From the NCBI GenBank assembly GCA_028564675.1, contig JAOVVO010000418.1, forward strand, positions 1-64,000: a stretch of 64,000 bases of DNA, in the 5' to 3' direction. The notes beneath the pieces were generated by a model. It saw only the letters and a program-made list of their open reading frames with translations. It made no database searches and was not told the DNA's origin. Below are positions 49,364 to 60,645 of the stretch, piece after piece (position 1 is the first letter of the stretch; the number at the start of each line of letters is the position of its first letter). The position numbers and the translations under genes are program-made. This DNA comes from Onchocerca lupi. Lineage: Eukaryota > Nematoda > Chromadorea > Rhabditida > Onchocercidae.

Positions 49364-51056
49364 GAGTTCGTAATTTTTTACAAAAAATGAAATTATTTCA
49401 AAGGCTTGGATAAAATTGAACTGAATTCTCTAAATTTTGAAGATTCTTCCTTGTTCCAATCGTATTTATTAGAGAGTAATGATTCTAGTGTCAAGATCAT
49501 AATCTTCTAATCAGAGTAACTCTCCTGTAGATCACAATAGTTGGCTTATAAATATACTTCGGTTTCCTTCGAGCTATTATTCAAATCTAATGAAAAGAAA
49601 AACGTACCAGTTTCATTATGATAGCTGGTAACACCGAATTTTCCTGCATACACTGATGCACAAATGATTCGAAAATATAGGTAAAAAGGATTTGGAAACT
49701 ACTTAAAATTGCATCATATTTAGAAAGCCTGATATTTTTTTATAAGTTAATTCGAATTATATTAGCATGATTAGTGAGCGTCCAAAAAGTTAAAGAGAAA
49801 TTCATACTTTTGTTTCAGGATTTGCTTGTCCATTTATAATTTTGTTTTGATATTCCACTTTTAAAATATTGGGTAATAAGCATTAAAAATTAACATTTTC
49901 ATTCTTTCCGAATATAAACTTCTTCACGAAGAATTTTTATAGTGTAATTTCATAGCTTGCGGAGTGAATTCATAAATTCAGTATCAATCATACCACTTCT
50001 TTAACCTAAATTACCCAATTCAAAATTTCGAAGTGAAGTAGCTCCACTAGAATCATGAAATCCTCACACAATGATTGGAATTTAAAAAACGATGAAGAAA
50101 CAAGAATGCTCATTGAACAACTATGATGGGAAATGAAAGCATCGAATAGAAAGCCTAATGACGAACTCAATTATGAATTGAAGAGATTTTGAGAAGGCAA
50201 GGCAATTGAAGCAACGGAGCGTTAAATGGTTAGTAATTTATTTGTGACGTTATTTCATATCCAGAATGACTGAAAATGACATGATAAAGTAGGCAACATG
50301 CATGCTTTTGATAAACAATACGAGAAATTTCAATTTTAGATTCCCATAAGATGGAGAATCTTTATTAGCAATGTGATAGAGCCATATGACAGCTATTTCA
50401 ATCATTCTTTATTTTATCTAATATTCTCTAAAGCTCATTAATCAAGTCTTTTACGAGAAAATTCAAGCTAGTTTCACGTATTTTAAAATTAAAAAAATCA
50501 AACCTATATGGGAAAGTTTATTTTTAACGCATAATTGTATGGGCTTTTAAATCTTTAGGCGCGTTACTTTATCATTTAGTTTGTTGAACTTTTTTTTTTG
50601 TTAGAAAAATTTACAAATCCAGAAAAAACATATATTTAAGGATTTGCCGATGAAAACAATACAATTGCAATATATATCACATAGAAAAAAGAAAATGAAG
50701 CTTAAAAGAAGAAATATAAGATAAAAATATATGCGGGAATGAACATATTTCGCCCTTTCGATTGTATTTCCAATTATTTTTTAACCATAAATGCTTTGTT
50801 ATAATATGGCATGCTATGGTCATGTTACAAAACATCCTCCGCCATTAACGTCCTCATTTCGGGTTCTGAAAATTCATTATGATGAATCAAATAAAATTAT
50901 CGCTCAGGAATGACATGTAAAGTCATTAAAAATTTTGTGTTTAAACCTGTTACTTATAGTGTCGTCATTTTCCTTTTCCTTTAACTTTTTTTTTTTTTTT
51001 TTCATCTGTAAAATATAATTCGAGTGAAGCGAATCGATAAAAAAGTAAATAATCAA
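49364..51056. other. Intergenic, bHLH 5' flank to PAN-ZP 3' flank
   Basis: AT-rich, including the bHLH promoter and the PAN-ZP 3' UTR. The only coding-like signal is the interrupted frame at 50055-50225. T runs lie near 50589 and 50987-51002. Confidence 0.5.
50055..50225 (+). pseudogene. Possible degenerate ORF with two in-frame TGA codons
   Basis: A frame starting MKSSHNDWNLKNDEETRM runs 57 codons to TAA but has two TGA stops after LIEQL and after YELKRF. The amino-acid mix across the stops stays hydrophilic and protein-like (WEMKASNRKPNDELNYELKR). It is not recognised as any family. It may be a decayed exon or chance. Confidence 0.2.
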
Positions 51057-54000
51057 TCATTTATATATTGACAATATGCGAAAAATAAATAAAAATGATT
51101 TCCATTTTAAATATTTTTGCCTGATCATTTTGGATAATGTCGTACGCGGTTCCGCAGGACAACAACATTCCTTATGGCCAAAGTAAACACGTTGAGGAGC
51201 TGACATGATACTGTAGTGTCTTTCACTACCTGAAAAAGAATCGTTGAAAAGACTTCATCGAAATATCATTGTATGATTACTTTTTTTTCTTTTTTCGTTT
51301 TTTTTTTTTTGTTTCTTGCTTTTTTATTCAATCAATGACCAATAGGTGACCGAACATTGCATTCAAGCATTCTTCCTTACTAATATAAATAGATTCTTAC
51401 CAAAGTTTGATAAATGTTTATAAAAATACCAGCGGAAACAGATTCTTCCTGATTTCTCAACCGTGTGTACTTGCATAGTATAAAGATTTGCATCGTTAAA
51501 AGTATTACTGTGAATACAATAAGGATGAAAAATGCAAAACTTGGAACGAATAAATGACTGTTTTCAGGAAATTGAAGTGGTACGATATCTGCAGGAAGAT
51601 TTATAAATGTTATTTAAACTTCAACAGAGAACGATAAATATAAAGTCTAAAGCCGGCTTCAAAACTTTGTACTTTTAGTTTCATCAGTTAAAAACTGAAA
51701 TTGAAAGATTGACCGAGTGAAACAAGCTCTTCTCTTTCTCTCTTTCACGAATATAACCTTTGCTTTTCAAGTATGGTATCTTTAATGTTCAGGAAATCTT
51801 ACGAAATTTCGAAGTTAGCTTACTCTGATTTGGCAATTGCTGGTCGATTCTCGTTACATTGTCGTTAGCCATTATATCTGCATTTTTTTCAACAATCGTA
51901 AAAATCCCAGTGATCAGCTCTCTTTTAATTCGCTGGGCTGAGATCTAAATTGAATTCATGTCATATAAAACTAGCTTATCATGACTCAACAGCTGCAAAT
52001 AATTTTACTATCGAAGCTCACAATACTTGGCAAAAAAAGAACGCATATATTTACCTGTTGAGCAAGAGAAGTAAAAGTTTCTCGCTTTTTCTTATCAGGA
52101 TTTGTTAAACTGCCATTGACTTCGTTATCACAAGCAACCTATAATTTGCAGTGTTTGTTTTAGCAAAGTTTTTGCGAACAATAACACAAATGATAGGAGG
52201 AACGCTTGAAAGAAAAATATGCTCATTTTTAATCAGTATTGTTCAGGATTTTGGCGATACATAAGATTTATTTTGTTTTTCGCTTATGAAATCAATGATA
52301 TTAAACCTGCGCCTGAACTTCTTCTCAATAAAAGGCTAGAATTGTAAACGATCTTCTCCATCTTATCATGTTGTGATTTATGACTCTTTCTAATCTCATC
52401 CAGACAGAAAAATCTCTATTTTCTCCCTCATGTTAAAAAATTCGAAAAAGCGAAATACAGACCGGTAAGCATTTTTCAACACAAATATCCACAGAACAAA
52501 GGATTCGAACACGACTTGACCCATCAAATCGAAAAACTTTAATTTTAGTCTTCAAACCACCATCAAACTGTACAATGGGATGTTGCATTAGTAGGCCACT
52601 CACTTTACTGTCAATACATCTAAAAAATGGTCAAATAAATATAAATTTTTTGTATGAAAGATTTTTTTAATATAGTACAGCTTTTGAGAAGATCTTGGAT
52701 TGGAATTCGCTAACTTCTGGCTACTTTGAGATGCCAAATTGGGAATAGGACAAATTGATCCATAGTATCAAAAAGTTCCAAAATAGCAATGATAAAGATG
52801 TTGTGCTATTGATAAAAACATAATATGATAACAAAATACTAATGTAGTATAAGTAATACTTGCCCATTGACAATAAGCGAAAGTGGAACTGGTGCAGGTG
52901 GCGTTCCATCTAAACGTTCTGCGATACATCGATTTACGAACAGCCCAACATTACCCATGCGATCTTCGACCACTGTCCATCTCATTTCCAATTCTTCGCC
53001 CATTACAGCGGTACTCACTGGTTGGTCACCACGAAGTACTGTTAATTGTACGTAGTCATTAGAAGCGGGAATAGATAACCAGTCTTGTGATGCTTCTTGT
53101 AAAAGTCTGGAATGAAATCAATGGTACAGTATTCATTTTCAAATTTTTTGCTAGACTCAATTAATTAATTGAAATTAGCGTGGTTATGTTCATGCTGATA
53201 ATTTAAACTTCTTGGATGCTCATTATCTGATAACTTTTCGCACCAAGTTGAAAGCATCCATTACAAACAAAAATCATTAGAGATAAAAGTTCCAAGTTCC
53301 AGCTATTATCACATATAAATAAACATTAACTTAATATACATCTTATCTTGAGCCGAATCACTCGTAATTTGATCGTTTGAGTAATCGCAGGTAATGTTGA
53401 ATACTCGGTCTTCGTCTGTCATCAGTCCTGGTATTTCCAGACCGTTCTTTTGAACTACCACAATGAAAGACCAAATTGAGGGATTCTAAGCATGGATTGA
53501 TCGTAAGCAATGGCGTAAAGCGAGTATAATTAATAAAATTGCGACATAATTTGTATGGCGCAAGTACTATCTTTTCCATGAATTTAGTTTTTAAAATACT
53601 GTAGTATTATTTATGATCCTCTTGATGCGAACACTTTGAAAAATTAAAATTCTAAATTAAAGTTACAATAAAACGAACAGTTTCATAGCCAGGGCACGGT
53701 GGATTATCTTGGCGAAGAGTGGACAGTGCAATTTCCATTGTTGCATTCATCGTATTACTAAATTCAGAGCGGCATGTTGCAAAATGATCTTTGAGAAATA
53801 TTGCACCAACTGTAGGTTTGGAAAAAAGTACGGATATTGAAATTCCAGCTGCGCCACACTCTGCTTCCAATCCTGGATATAATTTATACATATTTAACTT
53901 TTCCATTTCATGTTTCCATATATTCTCCCACCAAAACTTGCAAAACTTTTGAGTTTCAGCTCTTTTCCATCAATACTAAACAAATGAATATTTAACTCCC

Positions 54001-57000
54001 ATGAATTGCTTCCAAATCAAGATTCTCATGCTTGTTGATATCGGGAGAATCAAGATTATCAGTAAATGATATTAATCGTGTTCCATATAGCCGCAAATCT
54101 TTGATACCATTTAACTGCTTATGCATTGTTGATATCAGCATTTCAGTCATTTTATTTCTTAGGGACATATTGATGGCAATTCTATAATCACACACATTAT
54201 CGAAGTAATCCACCTGAAGCAAGTTATTTATCAGTTATGACTGCTTATCATTCAGGAGATTTTTTAATTTAACTATCCAACGGTATGTGCATCTAGTCGA
54301 AAATAAATTTTATAATACTGACGCTATCATTAATTTACCCATAACAATGTACTGAAGTGTTAAAAAGTATAGAAAGTTAAAAAATTTTAAGTTAAAAAAG
54401 TATAGAAAGTACTAAAAAGTATTTTTTGATTAATTTTTCCTTCTAAAGCCTTTGCTATCAATAGTTATTTCATTATTTTCGCACTTCTGTTGTAATTATT
54501 TGGTATGATATTGTCATTTGGTTGAAAAGCGAAAAAATTCTAATATCGACTCAGAAAAGAAAGTGATTATGTACTGATTCAATTCTATAATTAGTACATA
54601 ATCGCTCATTGAACAATTTGCATAGGATGTATAATCGGAAATAACTGCAAAACACTAACTTCTGGAAAGTGCTGAAGTTGTGTAGCACTTGAATACTGAG
54701 TAGTCTTGCTCAAAACACACTCATCCTGGAAGAAATTCATTATATCAAATATACATACTTTCTATTTCCATCTTCATATTTCTGATTACATCTTTCATCA
54801 ACAGCATCTAATTTGCTTTTCATCCATTCAGGTTTTTATATTTTATCCACTGTCCTCCTCTATCTAATCGTTTGTTTACCTGCCATAAATTACAAAAAAG
54901 ACTATCATTAATATGTTAATGAATAATATATTACCTTGTCATGAAAAAACATCACTGAACTGCACTGTTCACCAGAACGCAAACAAATATCTAAGCAGCT
55001 TGTCAAACTTGTTGTTACTATCTGTAATATTTATAAGTATCAAATCTTAACATTTCTATCGAAAATGGCTGCCATAGAAGCGAGAAAGAGATAACCTTGT
55101 TTCCTGTATTTAACAAAGCATGATTTGAAACATATTCAAAACTGCCATCCTGACATAGTATTGAGCCTGGAGATACAGAAAAATTAAAATTCAAACATTG
55201 GAAATAAAGAAGAAATTCAAGATTAATCTAGAAGAATCAGGACAAATTATGATTTTGTAAGTTATTTTACTTGAAATGTTTGAGTTTCACAATAAAACCA
55301 TTCATTTTAATAATTATTTCGTCAGACAAAGTGTCAAATAATATACTTAAGCTGGCTGAATAGTAAGTAGCGCTCAGAATATCTGAATATTTTACATTCA
55401 ATTACCTTTTAGACAGATTTTTTCGTAATATTCATAACTCTTCGAATTATCAGATTTCTTTTGGTTATCATCTGATGTTGCTGAATGTGTTAAACTTGAT
55501 TTTGAAGTCAAATGGCATATCATTTTACTTTCACTATATGCATATAATTTACACGGGAAAGGCTGGTCGTCAATTTTGTTTTTCTGAAAACCAAAAAATG
55601 ATAGCTATTCAAAATGATGGTATTTTTCCAAAGATTGTTTTAGATTATAAGAAGAATCGACATAATTACTTAGATAACTAGATTTTAAAATTAAAATCAT
55701 AAGAATTTGAGAGGCTTGTGAATTGGTGATCTGAACATTGTTTTTTTTTTTCTTTTTTTGAACATATCTGGAAAAGGATTATCAATAATGACAAGACAAT
55801 AATTGAAGCATTCTTCCTTTGTCGCTTGTTTTATTACAATATCGAATTTATCGTTCATCATGAATCTTCCCACTTTGATCCAATGTAGAGTGAAATCAGT
55901 TGAGCACTGTACTGCAGATATGAAATTCATACAGAATCATGAAATATTCGTGTATTAAATGAAAAAATTTCGTTTAATTTTATGATATATTCATTGAGCT
56001 GAATTTCTATAGGATTCTAAAAGCTATTAAAGCAGAAATGCCTAACATCTGTTTTGTCATCTTGGACCAGAAAAGATCAAAAAAAAAAAAAAAAGAATAG
56101 AAAAAAAAGACAATATCTGCAATTTCCATTTGATGAATTCTGATCAAAAAATAAAAGTAAAAAATAGATTAAATGATTAGATCGGTTGTTGCAACAGCAC
56201 TTAAATATTTTACTTTTTCGAAATTAGTCAATTTTTTTCAGAAAGAATATTACTGTACAAAAAAAGGCAAACATGGTGCTCCACCATTCAAAATTATTTG
56301 TCAAAAAGATAACGCAATGAAAGAAAAGTACTGTCGAAGCAGCTATTTTCGAAATAATCCACTCGCACGTCCAATGTATCATTGGTTATCATACCAGCAC
56401 TTGTTGCTCGATTTTCATCATTGAGAATACACTCGCCGGTATCGTAGTAATACATCGCTGATCTGCATATTTTGTCAGGGTTGACATCATGATATTTATC
56501 AAAAAATCCCTAAGAAAGAATATCTTCCAAAAATCAACTATCTTCAAGAAATATGTTCAAATTTAAAGCATTAGAATAAGTTTTTATTCCTATAATGATT
56601 CCTATAATGAAATAATTTTCCGAATAATTTCATTATTCCTATAATGAAATCATTTTCCGTTAAATATTTGTTTCAATATAATTAAGAAATAAATTATGAT
56701 TCCCGATAAAAAATAAACCTTATTTTCTTAAAAAAATGATTAATTTCTTGAACCTTCACTCCACAAATTTAAAATCCTGTACTATAGTCATACCTGCAGT
56801 CGATTTCTATTTCTCTTTTGGCAGTTAGGCACATGCTTAAACATTCCTCCACAGATTCAAATTGCAATACCTACAATATTTCAAACCATGGTATGCAAAT
56901 TCAGAATAGATTACAGCAATATTGATCAAAGAACTTTATAGAAAAAGTATACATTGAAATTGTTTCCTCTTATCACTTAGTCATGCGGTCCATCTTATAT

Positions 57001-58736
57001 CTTTATATGAATAAAAAGAAAAATGGGTAAACCTCTTTAGCGATTCCCATCAGAATATGTCCTGGGAGACGTTCGAAATTATATGGTGCAGGACATGCCT
57101 GCTCTTCTGAAATATGTGTAAAAATATTTTCAGCTAAAAAAAATGGTAATCTTTAATTAGCAGTATTTCATGCTTAAATTTATTTTATCCTAGGATATCA
57201 TTGGTCAGTTTGGATCGATGTTCAATCTATTCCATCAAGAATACTTATTGCACTTCCGCTAACAGTGATTGTAGCTAACTTTTCTCATCTATAATGCGTC
57301 CATTATTTTTACCCTAAAACCAATCTCGTATAGCAAATAGAGAAGAACGGGGAAACAAGGAGATGAGAGAGAGTGACCAGAAATTAAGGCTGTTTGACAG
57401 CGATTGGTAATCAATCTTGATCAGATCACTCTTAATTTACGCCAACTGTAAATTCAAAAAATAATGTGTAAAAGGTATTACTTGTCGGTTTTTTCTTTTT
57501 CATTCTTAATTACTCCTCAAAATTTCCAGAAAAAGTTAGTCATACTCTAGAAGCTACTTAAAAATTGTCATACCAGGAAGACAGAGCTGCTGAAATAATG
57601 CGATATTATGGACAGTTTTCAACGGCAACATACTATCATCCATTATACTTCCATTGCCCTCCTTCAGTAAACATCTCATTTGTATTGCATCAAACTCAAA
57701 TGAGGTGCAATTTACTCCCTGAAGTACGTGCTGAATGTAAGTTACGTGGATTTCCTTCCAAGGAATAAAATACAGCCAGCTTTTGTAATCTATATTCTAT
57801 ATCTATATAAAATGAAAATGTAAATATTCGTTGTTCATTTCCACACAACTTTTAAGTTCTTCAGCGACTGACTTAAAATTTTATCACAGCGTTGCATTTG
57901 AATGGGCGCATGTTGGAGAACTTTCGAGACTTAAGATTTTGAACAAACGAACATTTATATTTAACTGGACCCGGCGAAGCGTGGCCCAATTCAGCTAGTT
58001 ATGGATATTATTTTATTCCAATTCTAATTTCACTGCCTTTGATATCGAAAAATAATGATGGAAGATATGTTTTTTTACTGAAGCGAATTGATACAGTCGT
58101 CGAATAATTTAATTAAATCAATTAGATCACTTTCTTTTTATTGATTGAGACTTTTAAATTATCCGGAATTCATCATGCGATTTTTATTCTTCAGCTTATT
58201 TTGATCTGTAACATTCTGTCAATTAAAGCAATAATTCAAAAATTTTTTGCACCTGTACTTTGGATGTACATTGATCAGCACATTCCGGAAGTGTTAAATC
58301 TTCAAATTCTGCTTGTACCCTTTCTGATGAATAATAACCTTCACTTCGAACATAAATTATATTATTTCGTGATGAACATTTCATGCCTGTAGGTGATGCC
58401 AAAATGGAGTATGACAAGTTTTTCTTTGCAGAATGCAAATGATTCAAATGATCGTACCACTTTAATTTGATAAGGACTTATCAAACTACAAATCTCATAT
58501 TTTGGAATCAGCTAAAATTTTTTTAACTGATGACATTACCAAAAAAAAATTAACCAAAACAATATGATGATGAAAATTTCGAAAAAATTATCTGCAGGAG
58601 GAAATGAAATTATCGACGAGATAGGCATTTTTTTGTAGTAATTGAAAGGGAATGAAAAGTACTTACTAATGATAAGAATAGGAGAAAACAATAAAGTATG
58701 TACGAAAATGAGTTCGAATTGACTGAGTGAATTCAT
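51057..58736 (-). CDS. PAN-domain and ZP-domain transmembrane matrix protein (NOAH/NompA-like)
   Basis: Apical extracellular matrix protein of the PAN-ZP class, which in C. elegans and Drosophila (NOAH-1/-2, NompA) shapes cuticle attachment and sense-organ caps. Twenty exons from 58736 down: 58667-58736, 58253-58386, 57574-57718, 57033-57106, 56794-56870, 56395-56462, 55793-55911, 55406-55583, 55096-55166, 54935-55021, 54660-54725, 53997-54213, 53667-53872, 53340-53485, 52864-53106, 52463-52619, 52055-52138, 51824-51944, 51430-51588, 51057-51229; 864 residues. Signal peptide (FVHTLLFSPILII); four PAN-type modules at about 25-362 (LPECADQC, CRSAMYYYDTGECILNDENR, WIKVGRFMMNDK, CLDICLRSGEQC). 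The ZP domain is at about 436-686; RIKR (719-722) is a furin-like site; TM about 766-790 (FAFFILIVFTVILLTM); tail with HKECCCPAEP. The intron between 52864 and 52619 is GC-AG. Exon 3 could instead start at 57730. Confidence 0.85.
56586..56659. repeat. Short tandem repeat in PAN-ZP intron 5
   Basis: ATTCCTATAATGA occurs at 56586, 56598 and 56635, and a longer unit CTATAATGAAATnATTTTCC recurs with a 37-nt period. This is local slippage duplication. Confidence 0.75.
57802..57999 (+). mobile_element. Small non-autonomous Helitron-like element
   Basis: A 198-bp segment starts TCTATATAAAATGAAAATGT after an A and ends GCGTGGCCCAATTCAGCTAGT (shown here only to 57999) before a T. TC at the 5' end, CTAGT at the 3' end, insertion between A and T with no target duplication, and a GC-rich, partly paired motif (ACCCGGCGAAGCG) about 12 nt before the end are Helitron hallmarks. 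The terminal hairpin is degenerate, so the copy is old. It lies in intron 2 of the PAN-ZP gene, opposite to its direction. There is no coding content. Two other TC starts nearby (57789, 57795) leave the left end uncertain by some bases. Confidence 0.5.
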
Positions 58737-60645
58737 GAAAGATGGAAGGAAGGACTCACTGCTATTCTTGAAGGGACATAGATAGCAATATGCATAGCGA
58801 TGGTTCTAAAAAAGGTAGGAGGAAGTATGACCCGATTCTTTTATGATTTCATCTATAGATGCAATTATCCAATCATTTCATCTATTCTTGAATCTGGATG
58901 AGTTCCGATGATACAACTCATTATTTAATATTCCTTCTATTCATTCTTGTCCCAATTGTACCATTCCTTGAATCAATCCTGGGAGTATTGTGTTGACTGC
59001 TGACCTTTTGAAATAATAAGCATCAATCCTTTATGCCTTGTTGACAGGAAAATGTGCTTTTTCAATTTAATTAATTAATTGGTTGAATGAATTGCAGGTT
59101 TATATATTGTTCGCCTCGATTTGTAACAATTTACACATAATATTCACAAATTTAGAATGTATCAATTAATTTCAGTAATTAAATGCACTGTTTCAGCAAT
59201 TCAATTTTGAAAAGGCTAGTCTTATCATACATTGTTGATACAACATGCATGAAAATGCATGAAAAAAAAGGTAATTAAGTCTATAAAATACACACACACA
59301 TTAAAAAAAAGATTTAGATCGCTGTGCACAGGATAAAAACAAAAAGATGAAGACATGGCTGCATTTGAAATTAGCTTGGTGTGCACAAAAACAAGCGGAA
59401 AGACAACTTATTGATGAGATGCTTCAACGAAAACATGGATAAACAACAAAAATTAAACTAACAAAGATAATCAGAGGACTATAAAAAAAAAGAATAAAAT
59501 GAAAAAAGACACGAATCGAAATTTAACGCACAACATGAATAGTTGATAAAAAATCAAATCGTCACAAATATTTCGAAGAAAAAGCGATCGAAAGAAGAAA
59601 AAAAAATATTAACACATGAAATAAAGAAGAAAGACAAATTGGCTTTTTTTGCAAGTACAAAATTCAGATTAAAAAATAGCCAAGTGAAAATTCATTTGTT
59701 TTGAACATGCATACATTATACATCTTTTATAGGGGATAATTCGAAAAAGATGGTCATAATTTAATATAGAATGTCCAGTAAAGAAAATCCAAAGAACTGG
59801 TTCATTCTCACCCAGCGATTAAGCCAAAGCTCTTTCGATTTGTTTGATTATTTTAAAACACTGCAAAAGTTGAAAAAAATCGCTAATTGCATGAGTAAAA
59901 ACAATAAATATTACACATTAAGTGGAATATAGCGTTGCAACAAAGTATGTACCATTGTCAGAATAGTAAATATGCAGTATGTTAATTCTAAGACAGATAT
60001 ACATAATGGATACATAGTTGAAGGACAATCAAATGACCAACCGACAGACTTCTGTTGCTCAATTAAGTAAAACTGGTAGCAACAAATTGAAATAATTTAA
60101 AGATTGGAAGAAAACAAAACAAATCGACTTATGTCAAAGTATAATTAGACTAGAATGAATGAAGAAGGAATAACAATCCAATATTTTTTAACAAATCCAT
60201 TCCAAAAATACCAAGTAACCATAATGTAGACATACAACAACATTTCACCATAAGGAAACGAATCGCTGTTGATCGTAACTAAAATAAGTGACTATCATCA
60301 TATCATGTCAATACGGTATAATACGGTACCGTGAAAAACTACAGCAAAACTTCACAGGAATTTCGAACGAAAGTGCAATTGGATGAATTATTGTTTAGGC
60401 AGTTTACACCCTACTCACAGATGTTACACACTTAAACGATACGTAGAATGTTCTTCCTAGCAATTACAGTACTAACAATCAAATGTTGAAATTATACGTT
60501 TGATGATAAAATAATACTTTTCTTGCGGTAACAATATAACTGATATTAAAATGAAAACCAGTAATATTAAGGTAAGAAAACAAAAAAAAGTTTCGTGAAC
60601 AATTTGTTCAGAGTTCTTGCTTTTTTGATACAGGTTTCAGAGAAG
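58737..60645. other. Intergenic, PAN-ZP promoter and zinc-finger 3' flank
   Basis: Divided between the 5' flank of PAN-ZP and the probable 3' UTR of the zinc-finger gene; both genes read leftward. AT-rich. The only coding-like frame is the 31-residue one at 59347-59442. Confidence 0.5.
59347..59442 (+). CDS. Unidentified 31-residue ORF
   Basis: Frame MKTWLHLKLAWCAQKQAERQ, then LIDEMLQRKHG and stop; open for about 13 more codons upstream of the Met. The mix is helical and charged, unlike its AT-rich surroundings. It is not recognised and has no partner exon. It may be chance. Confidence 0.15.
   Translation: MKTWLHLKLAWCAQKQAERQLIDEMLQRKHG

Noticed and set aside
57565..57768. 67-codon plus-strand frame
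   Set aside because: Opposite-strand shadow of PAN-ZP exon 3, whose minus-strand reading has domain content and splice sites.
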